Shown: positions 52,218 to 60,687 of the stretch, one piece after another
Numbering within the stretch: the first letter of the stretch is position 1
Layout: each line of letters begins with the position of its first letter
Assembly: GCF_003390915.1 (NCBI RefSeq)
Contig: NZ_QMEM01000003.1
Location: 310,001 to 374,000 of the forward strand
DNA length: 64,000 nucleotides
Direction of reading: 5' to 3'
DNA from: Lewinella sp. IMCC34183
GTDB taxonomy: Bacteria; Bacteroidota; Bacteroidia; Chitinophagales; Saprospiraceae
Notes under the pieces: model-generated
Told to the model about the DNA's origin: nothing
Databases searched by the model: none
What the model saw: the letters and a program-made list of their open reading frames with translations, nothing else
Made by a program: the position numbers and the translations under genes

Positions 52218-52946
52218 TTAGACGCGGGGACGAGTAGTAGTAAAGGTGTTGTTGGTGGCCATGATGTCCACCAGCGCGATGGAAGCGTCTTCCATCCGGT
52301 TTACGATACCGTCGATCTTGTTGACGATATAGTTGTAGAGGATTTGGAGGATAATGGCAACAACCAGACCGAATACCGTGGTCAAGAGGGCTACCTTAAT
52401 ACCACCGGCTACAACCGCGGGGCTAAGGTCACCTACCGTTTCGATACGGTTGAAGGCCTGGATCATACCGATTACCGTACCCATGAATCCGAGCATGGGT
52501 GCAATGGCGATGAACAGGGAGATCCAAACGAGACCGCGCTCCAGCAGGCCCATCTGTACCGAACCGTAGCTCACGATGGCCTTCTCGACGGCGTCGGGGC
52601 CTTCGGCGCTGTGGCGCAGTCCTTCGTAAAGTACGCTGGCGGTGGGGCCGGGGGTCGACTTGGCGACTTCCTTGGCTCCTTCGACGTCACCGGCTTCCAG
52701 GCGCTCACCGATACGGGAAAGCAGCTTGTCCGTGTTGGTGGATGCGAGGTTGAGGGTGATGATGCGCTCGATACAGAACGCGAGGCCGAGGATCAGACAG
52801 ATCAGTACGATCGCCATGAACCGCCAGTCACCGTCGATGAATTGCTTCTTAAGAACCTGGAATCCTGCGGAGTCCTGGGCTGCCAGATCCGCTGCAGAAA
52901 AGGCTACCAGCGAAAGAACCGCCAGTGATTTGAATAGATGTCGCAT
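52218..52946 (-). CDS. MotA/TolQ/ExbB-family proton channel protein
   Basis: 242 residues. A signal-like hydrophobic N-terminus (LAVLSLVAFSAADLAAQ) is followed by three membrane helices (about 38-58, 135-160 and 172-197). The conserved MotA_ExbB segment GLVWISLFIAIAPMLGFMGTVIGMIQAF is divided between helices 2 and 3. It forms the pentameric ring of the ExbB/ExbD motor. It is the first gene of the leftward operon. Confidence 0.92.
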   Translation of the reverse strand: MRHLFKSLAVLSLVAFSAADLAAQDSAGFQVLKKQFIDGDWRFMAIVLICLILGLAFCIERIITLNLASTNTDKLLSRIGERLEAGDVEGAKEVAKSTPGPTASVLYEGLRHSAEGPDAVEKAIVSYGSVQMGLLERGLVWISLFIAIAPMLGFMGTVIGMIQAFNRIETVGDLSPAVVAGGIKVALLTTVFGLVVAIILQILYNYIVNKIDGIVNRMEDASIALVDIMATNNTFTTTRPRV

Positions 52947-53022
52947 AGCCGTATTTAAGGTTTAACGAATGGATTGCGTGATAGTAAGATGATGACACTG
53001 CGCCAGCCGGCGCAGTATGCTG

Positions 53023-53110
53023 CGGAGAAGAAGGGATTCGAACCCTCGATACGGGGTTACCGTATATACGCTTTCCAGGCGTACCTCTTCAACCACTCGA
53101 GCACTTCTCC
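53023..53110 (-). tRNA. tRNA-Ser (anticodon GGA)
   Basis: Read on the minus strand from 53110, GGAGAAG pairs with CTTCTCC at the 3' end to form a 7-bp acceptor stem. The anticodon arm CGCCTGGAAAGCG shows GGA, a long variable arm (TATACGGTAACCCCGTAT) identifies a class II tRNA, and the T arm has GGTTCGAATCC. The discriminator base is G, as for serine. The CCA end is not encoded (the next bases are CA). It reads UCC/UCU serine codons. Confidence 0.96.
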
Positions 53111-53385
53111 GTAATAATTCTTGTCAAGTTTGGCGGCCATCCGTTGATGGTCACCGGGGCGAATAATTGCTGAAGGTACGGGGCAGGGGTGCCGCTTTCA
53201 TTCCTGGAGCAATTCTTCAAAATTCTTCGTCAAGGAAGCAAATCTCCGTTGAGATAAGCATATCCGGGAAGGGTCCCGGAAACCGTTGGCGTAGACGCAA
53301 AAATTGTAAAAACGTTCAACAAAACAAAATTTTTATAGCCCGCCAGCAAAATAAGCCCGCCCAATTGATCGTATTCACCCCTTCG

Positions 53386-54177
53386 TCAATCTGGCATCGT
53401 TTCCGCAAAGCGGTCTAGTTCAAACAGTTGCCGGGCGTTAGCCGTCGTTATCCGGGCCACTTCCTCCAGCGGAAGTTCCCAGCATGCGGCCAGTTTCTCC
53501 GCCACCCGCGGCAAGTAGGCCGTTTCGTTCCGCTTGCCCCGGTGCGGAGTGGGGGCAAGATAGGGCGAATCCGTCTCTAGTAGCACACGGTCGCGTCGTA
53601 CGTTTTTTACAACCGGCTCCAATCCTCCGTTTTTGAAGGTTAATACCCCTCCCATTCCAAGGTAGAACCCCAGATCAATCACCCGCCGGGCCTGGTCCAC
53701 GGTGCCCGTAAAGCAGTGGAAGACCCCGCGCAGCCGCTTATCGTCGAAGCCCGCGATGAGGTCCAGCAGTTCGTCGATGGCCTCACGGGCGTGGATACTG
53801 ATGGGCAGGTCGAACTCCACCGCCCACCGGCACTGCCGCAGGAAGGCGTCGGCCTGCTGCTCCCGGTAGGTTTTGTCCCAATAGAGGTCCATTCCGATCT
53901 CTCCGATGGCTACCCACCGCCGCTCCTCCAGCCGTCGGCGCACCTCGGCCAGCTCGGCTTCGTAGTCCCCCCCCACGCTCACGGGGTGCAGGCCGATCAT
54001 GGCCAGGCAGCGCTCGGGATGGGCGGCCTCCAGCGCTACCATCTGCTCGTGGGTACTCCGGTCGATGGCGGGCAAGAGAGCCAGCCCTACCCCACTGTCC
54101 CAGGCCCGCTGCAGTACGGCTTCCCGGTCTGCGGAGAATTTGTCGCTATAGAGGTGGGTGTGGGTATCGATCAACAT
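53386..54177 (-). CDS. TatD-family metal-dependent hydrolase
   Basis: 263 residues with the TIM-barrel metal site of TatD DNases: DTHTH (residues 4-8), GEIGMDLYWD, the HAREA and HCFTG histidines and a final LETDSPYLAP. The family includes 3'-5' exodeoxyribonucleases and general metal-dependent phosphohydrolases. The ATG at 54177 (MLIDTHTHLY) is the standard start; 30 further in-frame codons upstream overlap the RNase H gene region and are unlikely. It diverges from the RNase H gene. Confidence 0.93.
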   Translation of the reverse strand: MLIDTHTHLYSDKFSADREAVLQRAWDSGVGLALLPAIDRSTHEQMVALEAAHPERCLAMIGLHPVSVGGDYEAELAEVRRRLEERRWVAIGEIGMDLYWDKTYREQQADAFLRQCRWAVEFDLPISIHAREAIDELLDLIAGFDDKRLRGVFHCFTGTVDQARRVIDLGFYLGMGGVLTFKNGGLEPVVKNVRRDRVLLETDSPYLAPTPHRGKRNETAYLPRVAEKLAACWELPLEEVARITTANARQLFELDRFAETMPD

Positions 54178-54228
54178 TTGGTGGGGTAGATGCCGGGGGG
54201 CTTGGTTCTGGTGCATACCTTCGCCGCC

Positions 54229-54885
54229 ATGGCGAAACGAAAATTCTACGTGGTCTGGATGGGGCACGCGCCCGGGGTCTATACCGAGTGGGACAAGGCC
54301 AAACAGCAGATCCAGGGCTACAAAGGTGCAAAGTATAAATCATTCCCCGATCGCGCGCAGGCCGAGGCCGCCTTTACCAAAGGAGCCGCCAGCTACCTGA
54401 ACCAGGCCCTGTCCTCCGCTTCCCGGTCCGCTTCGCACCCGCGTTCCCGCACGAAAAACACGGTGCCCACGACCTCCAGTATCCTGAGCCAGAGCATCAG
54501 CGTTGACGCCGCCTGCTCCGGTAATCCCGGCCGGATGGAGTACCAGGGCGTTACCACCGCGGGCAAGAAGCGCCTGTTTCACCGCGCCTTCCCCCTCGGC
54601 ACCAATAACATCGGGGAATTTCTGGCTCTGGTGCACGCCCTCGCCTTCCTGCAAAAACAGGAGCAACCCGACCTCCCCATCTACACCGACTCCAAGATCG
54701 CCATGGGCTGGATCCGCAAGGGCAAGTGCAAGACCACCCTGCCCCGTAGCAAGAAAACGGAAGAGCTGTACGACTTCATCGACCGGGCGGAAGCGTGGCT
54801 GAAGGAGAATACCATCACCAATCCGGTGTACAAGTGGAAAACGGAGGCCTGGGGGGAGATTCCGGCAGACTTTGGTAGGAAGTAG
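54229..54885 (+). CDS. viroplasmin-RNase H fusion protein
   Basis: 218 residues. An N-terminal viroplasmin (caulimovirus VI-like) domain (1-57, KFYVVWMGHAPGVYTEWDKA) is joined by a Ser/Arg-rich linker (about 60-85) to an RNase H1 domain. Its acidic residues include D93 (SVDAACSGNP), E130 (NNIGEFLALVHAL) and D154 (IYTDSKIAMGW). It degrades the RNA of RNA-DNA hybrids. The two-domain form is shared with eukaryotic RNase H1 and many bacterial members. A TACCTTCG box ends 5 bases before the ATG. Confidence 0.92.
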   Translation: MAKRKFYVVWMGHAPGVYTEWDKAKQQIQGYKGAKYKSFPDRAQAEAAFTKGAASYLNQALSSASRSASHPRSRTKNTVPTTSSILSQSISVDAACSGNPGRMEYQGVTTAGKKRLFHRAFPLGTNNIGEFLALVHALAFLQKQEQPDLPIYTDSKIAMGWIRKGKCKTTLPRSKKTEELYDFIDRAEAWLKENTITNPVYKWKTEAWGEIPADFGRK

Positions 54886-54996
54886 AGAGGGGCTCCCTGC
54901 GGTCGCGGGTTAGAGTTTCGCTGTCGCTCAACGGTAGAGGCTCCCTGCGATCGCTTAGAGCTCGCCATTGCTCACGGTAGAGGCGAAGCCGAGTCT
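54886..54996. repeat. degenerate tandem repeats between convergent genes
   Basis: Two related units (54886-54936 and 54937-54980) share AGAGG, CTCCCTGCGRTCGC, TTAGAG and a final CTCA-CGGT. A third fragment (AGAGGCGAAGCCGAGTCTCT) with a GGC-GAA-GGC-type mini-hairpin follows. The block fills the gap between RNase H and peptide deformylase, which converge. Confidence 0.7.
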
Positions 54997-55554
54997 CTAA
55001 ACCCGAACAAACTTCATCCGGTACTTCTGCTCGATGTCCCCGTTGCGGATCTTGGTGAGCTTGCGCTTGAGTAACCGCTTCTTCAGGGGACTGAGCATTT
55101 CGGTGAAGAGGATGCCCTCGATGTGGTCGTACTCGTGCTGGATCACGCGGGCGTTCATACCCGTGAAGGTGGTAGTATACTCGTTGAACTCCTCGTCCTG
55201 GTAGGTGATGGTGATCTCTTCGGGGCGGTCCACGTCGCCGGTGATATCGGGGATGCTGAGGCAGCCTTCCGAATAGCTGCAATCGGCACCGGCTTCCTCG
55301 ATGATCTCGGCGTTGATGAATACCTGCTTGATGCCCTTACCTTCCTCTCCCTCGGGATACATGGGCCCGCTGTTGATGATAAAGAGGCGGATGCTCTTGC
55401 CGATCTGTGGCGCGGCCAGCCCCACTCCGTTGGCTTCTTCCATCGTTTCCCACATGTCGCTGATGAGCTGCTGCAGTTCCGGATAATCCTTGTCGATCGG
55501 CCGGGCAATCTTTTTCAGAACCGGTTGTCCGTAGGCGTAAATCGGTAATATCAT
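54997..55554 (-). CDS. def: peptide deformylase
   Basis: 185 residues with all three PDF motifs: GVGLAAPQIG (43-52), EGCLSIP (96-102) and HEYDH (140-144). The Cys and two His bind the metal and the Glu/Asp region assists catalysis. It removes the formyl group from new proteins' N-terminal methionine. It is 51 bp after ruvX on the same strand and may be read from the same transcript as the efflux operon upstream. Confidence 0.96.
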   Translation of the reverse strand: MILPIYAYGQPVLKKIARPIDKDYPELQQLISDMWETMEEANGVGLAAPQIGKSIRLFIINSGPMYPEGEEGKGIKQVFINAEIIEEAGADCSYSEGCLSIPDITGDVDRPEEITITYQDEEFNEYTTTFTGMNARVIQHEYDHIEGILFTEMLSPLKKRLLKRKLTKIRNGDIEQKYRMKFVRV

Positions 55555-55605
55555 GACGTAATTTCTGGGGCGTAAAGGGCAAAGGGGATCAAAGATAAAG
55601 CGCCG

Positions 55606-56016
55606 CTAGCGGCCTTCCAGGAAATCCTGGAGGATAAGTGCCGCCGCGACCCGGTCCACGCGGGTCTTGTCGCGGCGGTCCTTTTTCTTCGTGCCCATCG
55701 CCAGCAAACTGCGGCGGGCACGGTGACTACTGTCGAATTCATCCTGGCGATGCAGCCGGATGTCCGGGTACTGCCGCGCGAACTTGCGCTCGAAGCCGAG
55801 GATCTCGGCCTGAATGGGGTTGGCCCTGCCTTCGTGGTCGGTGGATTCACCCATCACCAGGTCGGTCACCTCCTCCCGCGCCAGGTAGCTGGCCAGCCAG
55901 TCGAATAGTTGGTGGGTGGGTACGGTTTCCAGGGCCTGCGCGATCAGCTGCATTGGGTCAGTGACGGCAAGGCCGCACTTCTTACGTCCGTAATCGATGG
56001 CCAGTATCCGCCCCAC
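55606..56016 (-). CDS. ruvX: Holliday junction resolvase-like protein RuvX/YqgF
   Basis: 136 residues of the YqgF family: GRILAIDYGRKKCGLAVTD at the N-terminus (catalytic D8), VMGESTDHEG in the middle, and DEFDSSHRA then DRVAAALILQDFLE at the end. Members resolve Holliday junctions or process pre-16S rRNA. The GTG at 56016 begins 2 bp after the RND gene's TGA and fits the family's beginning, while longer frames overlap the RND gene by over 100 bp; the start implies translational coupling with the efflux gene. Confidence 0.92.
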   Translation of the reverse strand: MGRILAIDYGRKKCGLAVTDPMQLIAQALETVPTHQLFDWLASYLAREEVTDLVMGESTDHEGRANPIQAEILGFERKFARQYPDIRLHRQDEFDSSHRARRSLLAMGTKKKDRRDKTRVDRVAAALILQDFLEGR

Positions 56017-56018
56017 GA

Positions 56019-59000
56019 TCAAGTAGTTTCGACTTCGAGCTGTTCGTTTGCGACGGTTTCGTCTTCGTGACTGAACCGGGCCACCGTCCGCTTGAAGCCG
56101 CGCCGCGAACGGTACAGCAACCACAGCATCACCGGCACCACCACCAGCGTAAGGAAGGTAGCGAAGACCAGGCCGTAGATAACGGTCCAGGCCATCGGCC
56201 CCCAGATCGCGGTGTTGTCGCCGCCGATGAAGTACTGCCCGTCCCAGGTAGCGATGAAGCTGAAGAAATCGAAGTTGAATCCGATCGCCAGCGGAATCAG
56301 GCCGAGTACCGTCGTAATGGCGGTAAGCAGTACCGGCCGCAGACGGGTGGCCCCGCCCTCCACGATGGCGTCGCGGATGTCCGTCATCTCCAGATCGGAG
56401 ATCTTGTCCAGCCCCTGCTCCTCCACCTTCTCCCGCATCAGCAGGGTCGTGTAGTCGATGAGGACGATGGCGTTATTCACGACTACCCCTGCGAGCGAGA
56501 TGATACCTACCCCGGTGAAGACCACCGAGAAAGTACCCCCGAAGAAGAAGTAGCCCAGCAGTACGCCGATCGTCGACAGGATGACCGAAGTCAGGATGAT
56601 AAAGGGCGAGCTGATGCTGTTAAACTGCGCCACGATGATGATGAAGATCAGAAACAGGGCAAAGACGAATGCCCCCAGCAGGAAGCCCACGTCTTCCTGC
56701 TGCTGTTGCTGTTCGCCGGTGAACTCGTAGTTGAATCCCTGAGGCAGGTCGTAGTTCTGCAGCGCGGCGTCGATCTCGGGGATGATGTCGTTGGCCACGT
56801 AGCCGTCCAGCAGGTTGGAGCTGATGGTGATCACGCGATCCAGGTCCTTGCGCTTGATGGCGCTGTAGGTGGTGCTGTACTGCACGCTGGCGACCGTGCT
56901 GATGGGCACCTGGGTGATGCGCCCGCTGGCCGGGTCGCGGAAGGTGATCCGCTGGTCGAGCAGGTTTTCCACGCGGTTGCGGTCGGTCTCGTCGAGGCGC
57001 AGAAAGATGGGGTACTCGTCCTCGCCCAGCTTGTAGGTGCTGATCTCCTTGCCGTACACCGAGGTGCGTAGGGCGGAGGCGATCTGTCCGGTGGATAAGC
57101 CGTAGCGGCGGGCGGCCTCGCGGTTGATCTGCACCAGCAGCTCGGGCTTGCCGAGCTTGACGTCGGCGGTGAGCTCCTCGATGCCGGGGATGCCTTGGCG
57201 GTTGATGTAGTTGATGACGTCGTCGCCGAGGGTAACCAGCTTATTGACGTCGTTGCCGGAGATCTCCAGGTTGATGGGCTTGCCGGTGGCCGGCCCGCTG
57301 GCGTTCTGGTCCACGCTTACCTTCACCCCGGGCAGGCCCCGGACGGTCTTGCGGATCTCCTCCATGATGGCGGTGGTACTCACGCCGTTCCGCTCGCGGA
57401 AGGGGACGAAGCTCACGGTGATCCGCGCCTTGTTGGGCGTCACGCCGGGCTCGGGCGGCCGGTTGGGGTCGGAGGTGTTTTCACCGACCTGCGTCAGTAC
57501 GGCCTCTACTACGTCGTCGTAGGGCTCCAGCATGGTAAGGATGCGCTGCTCCAGGGTCTTGGCCACCTCGTCGGTGGCGGCGATGTCGGAGCCGATCGGC
57601 AGTTCCACGAAGGCGTTTACGTAGAGCGGCTCGGCGGTCGGAAAGAATTCGAGCTGCGGCGGCTTGATGGCGGTGAGGACCAGCGCGAGCACCAGCAATC
57701 CGAAGGTGCCGGCCAGCATCGCCACGCTGTGGCGCAGGGAATACCCGATGAAGCGGTTGTACTTATGCTCCAGCCAGGGTAGGAAGCGGTCCTGGAAGAC
57801 AAAGGACGCCGGCCGCAGCAGGAAGAAGTACACCAGGGTAACGATGGTGGCGATCACCATCAGGTTGAAGAGCCAGGTGGCTCCGAGCAGCAGGCCGATG
57901 ACTCCGACGACCATCAGTCCGCCCGCGGTGAACAGCGTATTCCGGGTGCGACGGCGGCGGCCCCGCTGCGTCTCCGCCCGCTTGTCCACCTTCATCAGGC
58001 GGCTGGCGAGTACGGGGTTGATGACCAGGGCGACGATGAGCGAACTGGTCAGGACCAGGATCAGCGTGATGGGAAAGAACTTCATGAACTCGCCCACGAT
58101 GCCCGGCCACACGGCCAGCGGCAGGAAGGCCGCCAGGGTGGTCGCCGTGGAGGCGATAATGGGCCAGGCCACCTCGCCGGCGCCGAACTTGGCGGCGCGG
58201 TCCGATACCTCCCCGAGCTGCATGTACCGGTAGATGTTCTCGACGATCACGATACCGTTGTCGACCAGCAGGCCCAGGGCCAGAATGAGGGCGAACAGTA
58301 CCACAATGTTGAGGGTCACGCCGGTCAGCCAGATCCACAGGATACCCATCAGCATCGAGAGCGGGATGGCGATGCCGACGAAGAGGGCGTTGCGTAGCCC
58401 CAGGAAGAAGAGCAACACCACGACGACCAGGATCACCCCGGAGATGATGCTGTTCTCCAGGTTGTCGACCTCGGCGCGCGTCCGGGTCGACGTGTTGTTG
58501 AAGTAGGTGATGTCGATGTCGGCGGGCAGCCGCGTCTTCAGGTCCGCTACCTGCTCATCGACGAGTTCGGAGGTGGAAAGCAGGTTTTCCCCGGACTTCT
58601 TGATCACGTCTAGGCTGATAACCGGCAGGCCATTGGCCCGGGCGATACTGGTGGGGTCCTCGTAGCCGAAGCTTACGTCGGCCACGTCGCGCAGGTACAC
58701 CAGCCGCTGGTTGTCGCGCTTGATGATGGTGTTGGACAGCTCCTCGGCGTCCTCGAACTCCCCGACGACGCGGATGGCCCGGCGCACGCCGTTGTTGACG
58801 ATCTCGCCGCCCGACAGGGTCAGGTTCTCGGCGGAGATGGCGTTCTCGATATCCTGGAAGCTGATCTGGAGGCTCTCCATCCGGCGGGCGTTCACGGCGA
58901 TCTCGATCTCCCGCTCCTGTACGCCCTTTAGGTTCACGGCGCTTACGCCGTCGACCTCCTCGATCTCGTCCTGCATCAGCTCCGCGTAGCGGCGCAGCTC

Positions 59001-59477
59001 CTCCGGGGGAAAATTACCGCTGACGTTGATGGTCACGATCGGCAGCTTGGAGAGGTTGATCTCCTGCACCACGGGGTCGGTGTCCAGGTCGGTCGGCAGT
59101 TCCGTTTTGGCGATGTCGATAGCGTCCTTGACGCGGCGGGTGGCATCGTCGACGTCTTCGTCCGAGTTGAACTCCACGGTGATCACCGAGAAATCCTGGA
59201 TGCTGGTCGAGAGGATGGTCTTTACCCCGTCCACGCCCTGCAGCTCCTTCTCCAGGGGGCGGGTGATCAGCGATTCGATATCGGCCGCCGAGTTACCGAA
59301 GTAGGGGGTGTTGACGAAGACCTGCGGCAGGTCCACCTCGGGGAACTGTTCCTTCGGCACCTGCTCGTAGGCGAACAGTCCGAAGATCAGGATCATAATG
59401 GCCAGCAGGAATACGCTGGTGCTGTTGTCGACGGCCAGGTTGGTCAGGCCGAAGGTTCTTTTCTGCTGCTTAGCCAT
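56019..59477 (-). CDS. RND efflux transporter, AcrB-like inner-membrane pump
   Basis: 1152 residues, about 100 longer than AcrB, with twelve membrane segments and two large periplasmic loops. Helix 4 carries LLVDNGIVIVENIYRY: the first Asp of the usual Asp-Asp proton relay is kept while the second is Asn, a form common in Bacteroidota RND pumps of this group. An insertion of about 60 residues with extra hydrophobic character (near 495-560, with RAETQRGRRRRTRN) makes up the additional length. It overlaps the adaptor gene by 8 bp and, with TolC and adaptor, forms a tripartite drug or metabolite pump. Confidence 0.93.
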   Translation of the reverse strand: MAKQQKRTFGLTNLAVDNSTSVFLLAIMILIFGLFAYEQVPKEQFPEVDLPQVFVNTPYFGNSAADIESLITRPLEKELQGVDGVKTILSTSIQDFSVITVEFNSDEDVDDATRRVKDAIDIAKTELPTDLDTDPVVQEINLSKLPIVTINVSGNFPPEELRRYAELMQDEIEEVDGVSAVNLKGVQEREIEIAVNARRMESLQISFQDIENAISAENLTLSGGEIVNNGVRRAIRVVGEFEDAEELSNTIIKRDNQRLVYLRDVADVSFGYEDPTSIARANGLPVISLDVIKKSGENLLSTSELVDEQVADLKTRLPADIDITYFNNTSTRTRAEVDNLENSIISGVILVVVVLLFFLGLRNALFVGIAIPLSMLMGILWIWLTGVTLNIVVLFALILALGLLVDNGIVIVENIYRYMQLGEVSDRAAKFGAGEVAWPIIASTATTLAAFLPLAVWPGIVGEFMKFFPITLILVLTSSLIVALVINPVLASRLMKVDKRAETQRGRRRRTRNTLFTAGGLMVVGVIGLLLGATWLFNLMVIATIVTLVYFFLLRPASFVFQDRFLPWLEHKYNRFIGYSLRHSVAMLAGTFGLLVLALVLTAIKPPQLEFFPTAEPLYVNAFVELPIGSDIAATDEVAKTLEQRILTMLEPYDDVVEAVLTQVGENTSDPNRPPEPGVTPNKARITVSFVPFRERNGVSTTAIMEEIRKTVRGLPGVKVSVDQNASGPATGKPINLEISGNDVNKLVTLGDDVINYINRQGIPGIEELTADVKLGKPELLVQINREAARRYGLSTGQIASALRTSVYGKEISTYKLGEDEYPIFLRLDETDRNRVENLLDQRITFRDPASGRITQVPISTVASVQYSTTYSAIKRKDLDRVITISSNLLDGYVANDIIPEIDAALQNYDLPQGFNYEFTGEQQQQQEDVGFLLGAFVFALFLIFIIIVAQFNSISSPFIILTSVILSTIGVLLGYFFFGGTFSVVFTGVGIISLAGVVVNNAIVLIDYTTLLMREKVEEQGLDKISDLEMTDIRDAIVEGGATRLRPVLLTAITTVLGLIPLAIGFNFDFFSFIATWDGQYFIGGDNTAIWGPMAWTVIYGLVFATFLTLVVVPVMLWLLYRSRRGFKRTVARFSHEDETVANEQLEVETT

Positions 59478-60687
59478 TGGTGCTCAGTTTAGCGTCGGTG
59501 GGCTGGATGGGCGACTGGGTAAGCGCGATGGGCTGTCCGTCGGTCAGGCCCCGGGTGCCGTTGGTGATCACCCGCGCACCGATGTTGAGTCCCCCCGTGA
59601 TCACGGCCCGGTTGTTAAAGCTCTTCCCGGTCTGGACGTAGGTCTTGCGGGCGATCAGCTCCCCCTCCTCTTCCGTGGCAACGAAGACGTAGCGCTGCCC
59701 GTCGACGTCCTGCTGGATGTAGTCCTGGCTCACCACGATCAGGTCCTCGGCCTGGAAGTCCTGCACCTCCACCTGCGCCAGCAGGTTGGCCTTGAGGTCG
59801 TTGATGTACTGCCGCGGCACCTTGACCTCCACCTCGAAGGTGCGGTTGGCGGGGTCGACGGTCCGGCCGATGCGGGTAACGGGGGCGCGGAACTCCACGT
59901 TGGCGGCCGGTACGCGCACCAGCACGTTCTGACCGTTGCTGACCTTGCTCAGCAGGGCCTCGGGGGCGTCGGCCACTACCTGCAGGTCGTTGGTACTGAT
60001 GATCGACAGGATGGGCGCGCCGGGGGAGGCGCTCTCGCCGGTGCGCAGCATCACCTGGTCGACGGTGCCCGTCAGCGGCGCGTACACGTTGGCCTTGTTG
60101 GCCTGGATGTCGATGGCCTTCAGTTGCTGCTGGATGCGCTCGTAGTTGTTCTTGGCCTCGAGGTACTGGATCTCGGAGCCGATGTTCTGGTCCCAGAGTT
60201 TCTTCTGCCGCTGGTAGACGGTTTCGGCGAGGCCGGCGGCGGTCTCCAGCTCGGCGCGCTGGGTTTCGGTGCCCTCCACGTCGAGCACGGCGACCAGCTG
60301 CCCCCGGCGGATGGGCTCTCCCTCCTCGAAGTTCATGCGCAGGATGCGGCCGGGGATCTCCGGGGTGGCCATGGCGGTTTCGGCGGCGCGCACCGTAGCC
60401 TGCACCTCGGCGAAGTTGGTGAAGCTGGTGGTGTCGATCGTCTCGTAGGAGACCAGCGTACTGTTGGGGGCGAAATCGGGATCAACCTCGGCGAGGCGGG
60501 CCTCGAGTTCCTCGACATCCTGGGTGAGCTCACGCAGCTCGGCGCGGCGTTCGCGGAGCACGTCCTGGATCTCCTGGGAGGTCTGCGGGGTGTCGTCTTC
60601 CTGGGCGCCGCCGCAGGTGCAAAGAATTACCGCTAGGCAAAGGAGCGTGGTTACGCGCATCATGGGGGTGGGGAGTTGAGTTTTCAT
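59470..60687 (-). CDS. RND periplasmic adaptor protein (membrane fusion protein)
   Basis: 405 residues. A lipoprotein-like signal (CLAVILCTC, around residues 17-25) anchors it to a membrane. A coiled-coil hairpin (about 36-60 and 145-185), a lipoyl-like domain (split around it) and beta-barrel domains follow. Its start ATG overlaps the TolC stop as ATGA, and its end overlaps the RND start, so the three genes are translationally coupled. A start at one of the two Met codons at 60663/60660 would give a shorter signal. Confidence 0.92.
   Translation of the reverse strand: MKTQLPTPMMRVTTLLCLAVILCTCGGAQEDDTPQTSQEIQDVLRERRAELRELTQDVEELEARLAEVDPDFAPNSTLVSYETIDTTSFTNFAEVQATVRAAETAMATPEIPGRILRMNFEEGEPIRRGQLVAVLDVEGTETQRAELETAAGLAETVYQRQKKLWDQNIGSEIQYLEAKNNYERIQQQLKAIDIQANKANVYAPLTGTVDQVMLRTGESASPGAPILSIISTNDLQVVADAPEALLSKVSNGQNVLVRVPAANVEFRAPVTRIGRTVDPANRTFEVEVKVPRQYINDLKANLLAQVEVQDFQAEDLIVVSQDYIQQDVDGQRYVFVATEEEGELIARKTYVQTGKSFNNRAVITGGLNIGARVITNGTRGLTDGQPIALTQSPIQPTDAKLSTNG

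Noticed and set aside
53167-53418. 83-codon plus-strand frame between tRNA-Ser and tatD
   Set aside because: Lysine/asparagine-rich translation without motifs, overlapping the end of tatD; more likely promoter and leader DNA of the tRNA.
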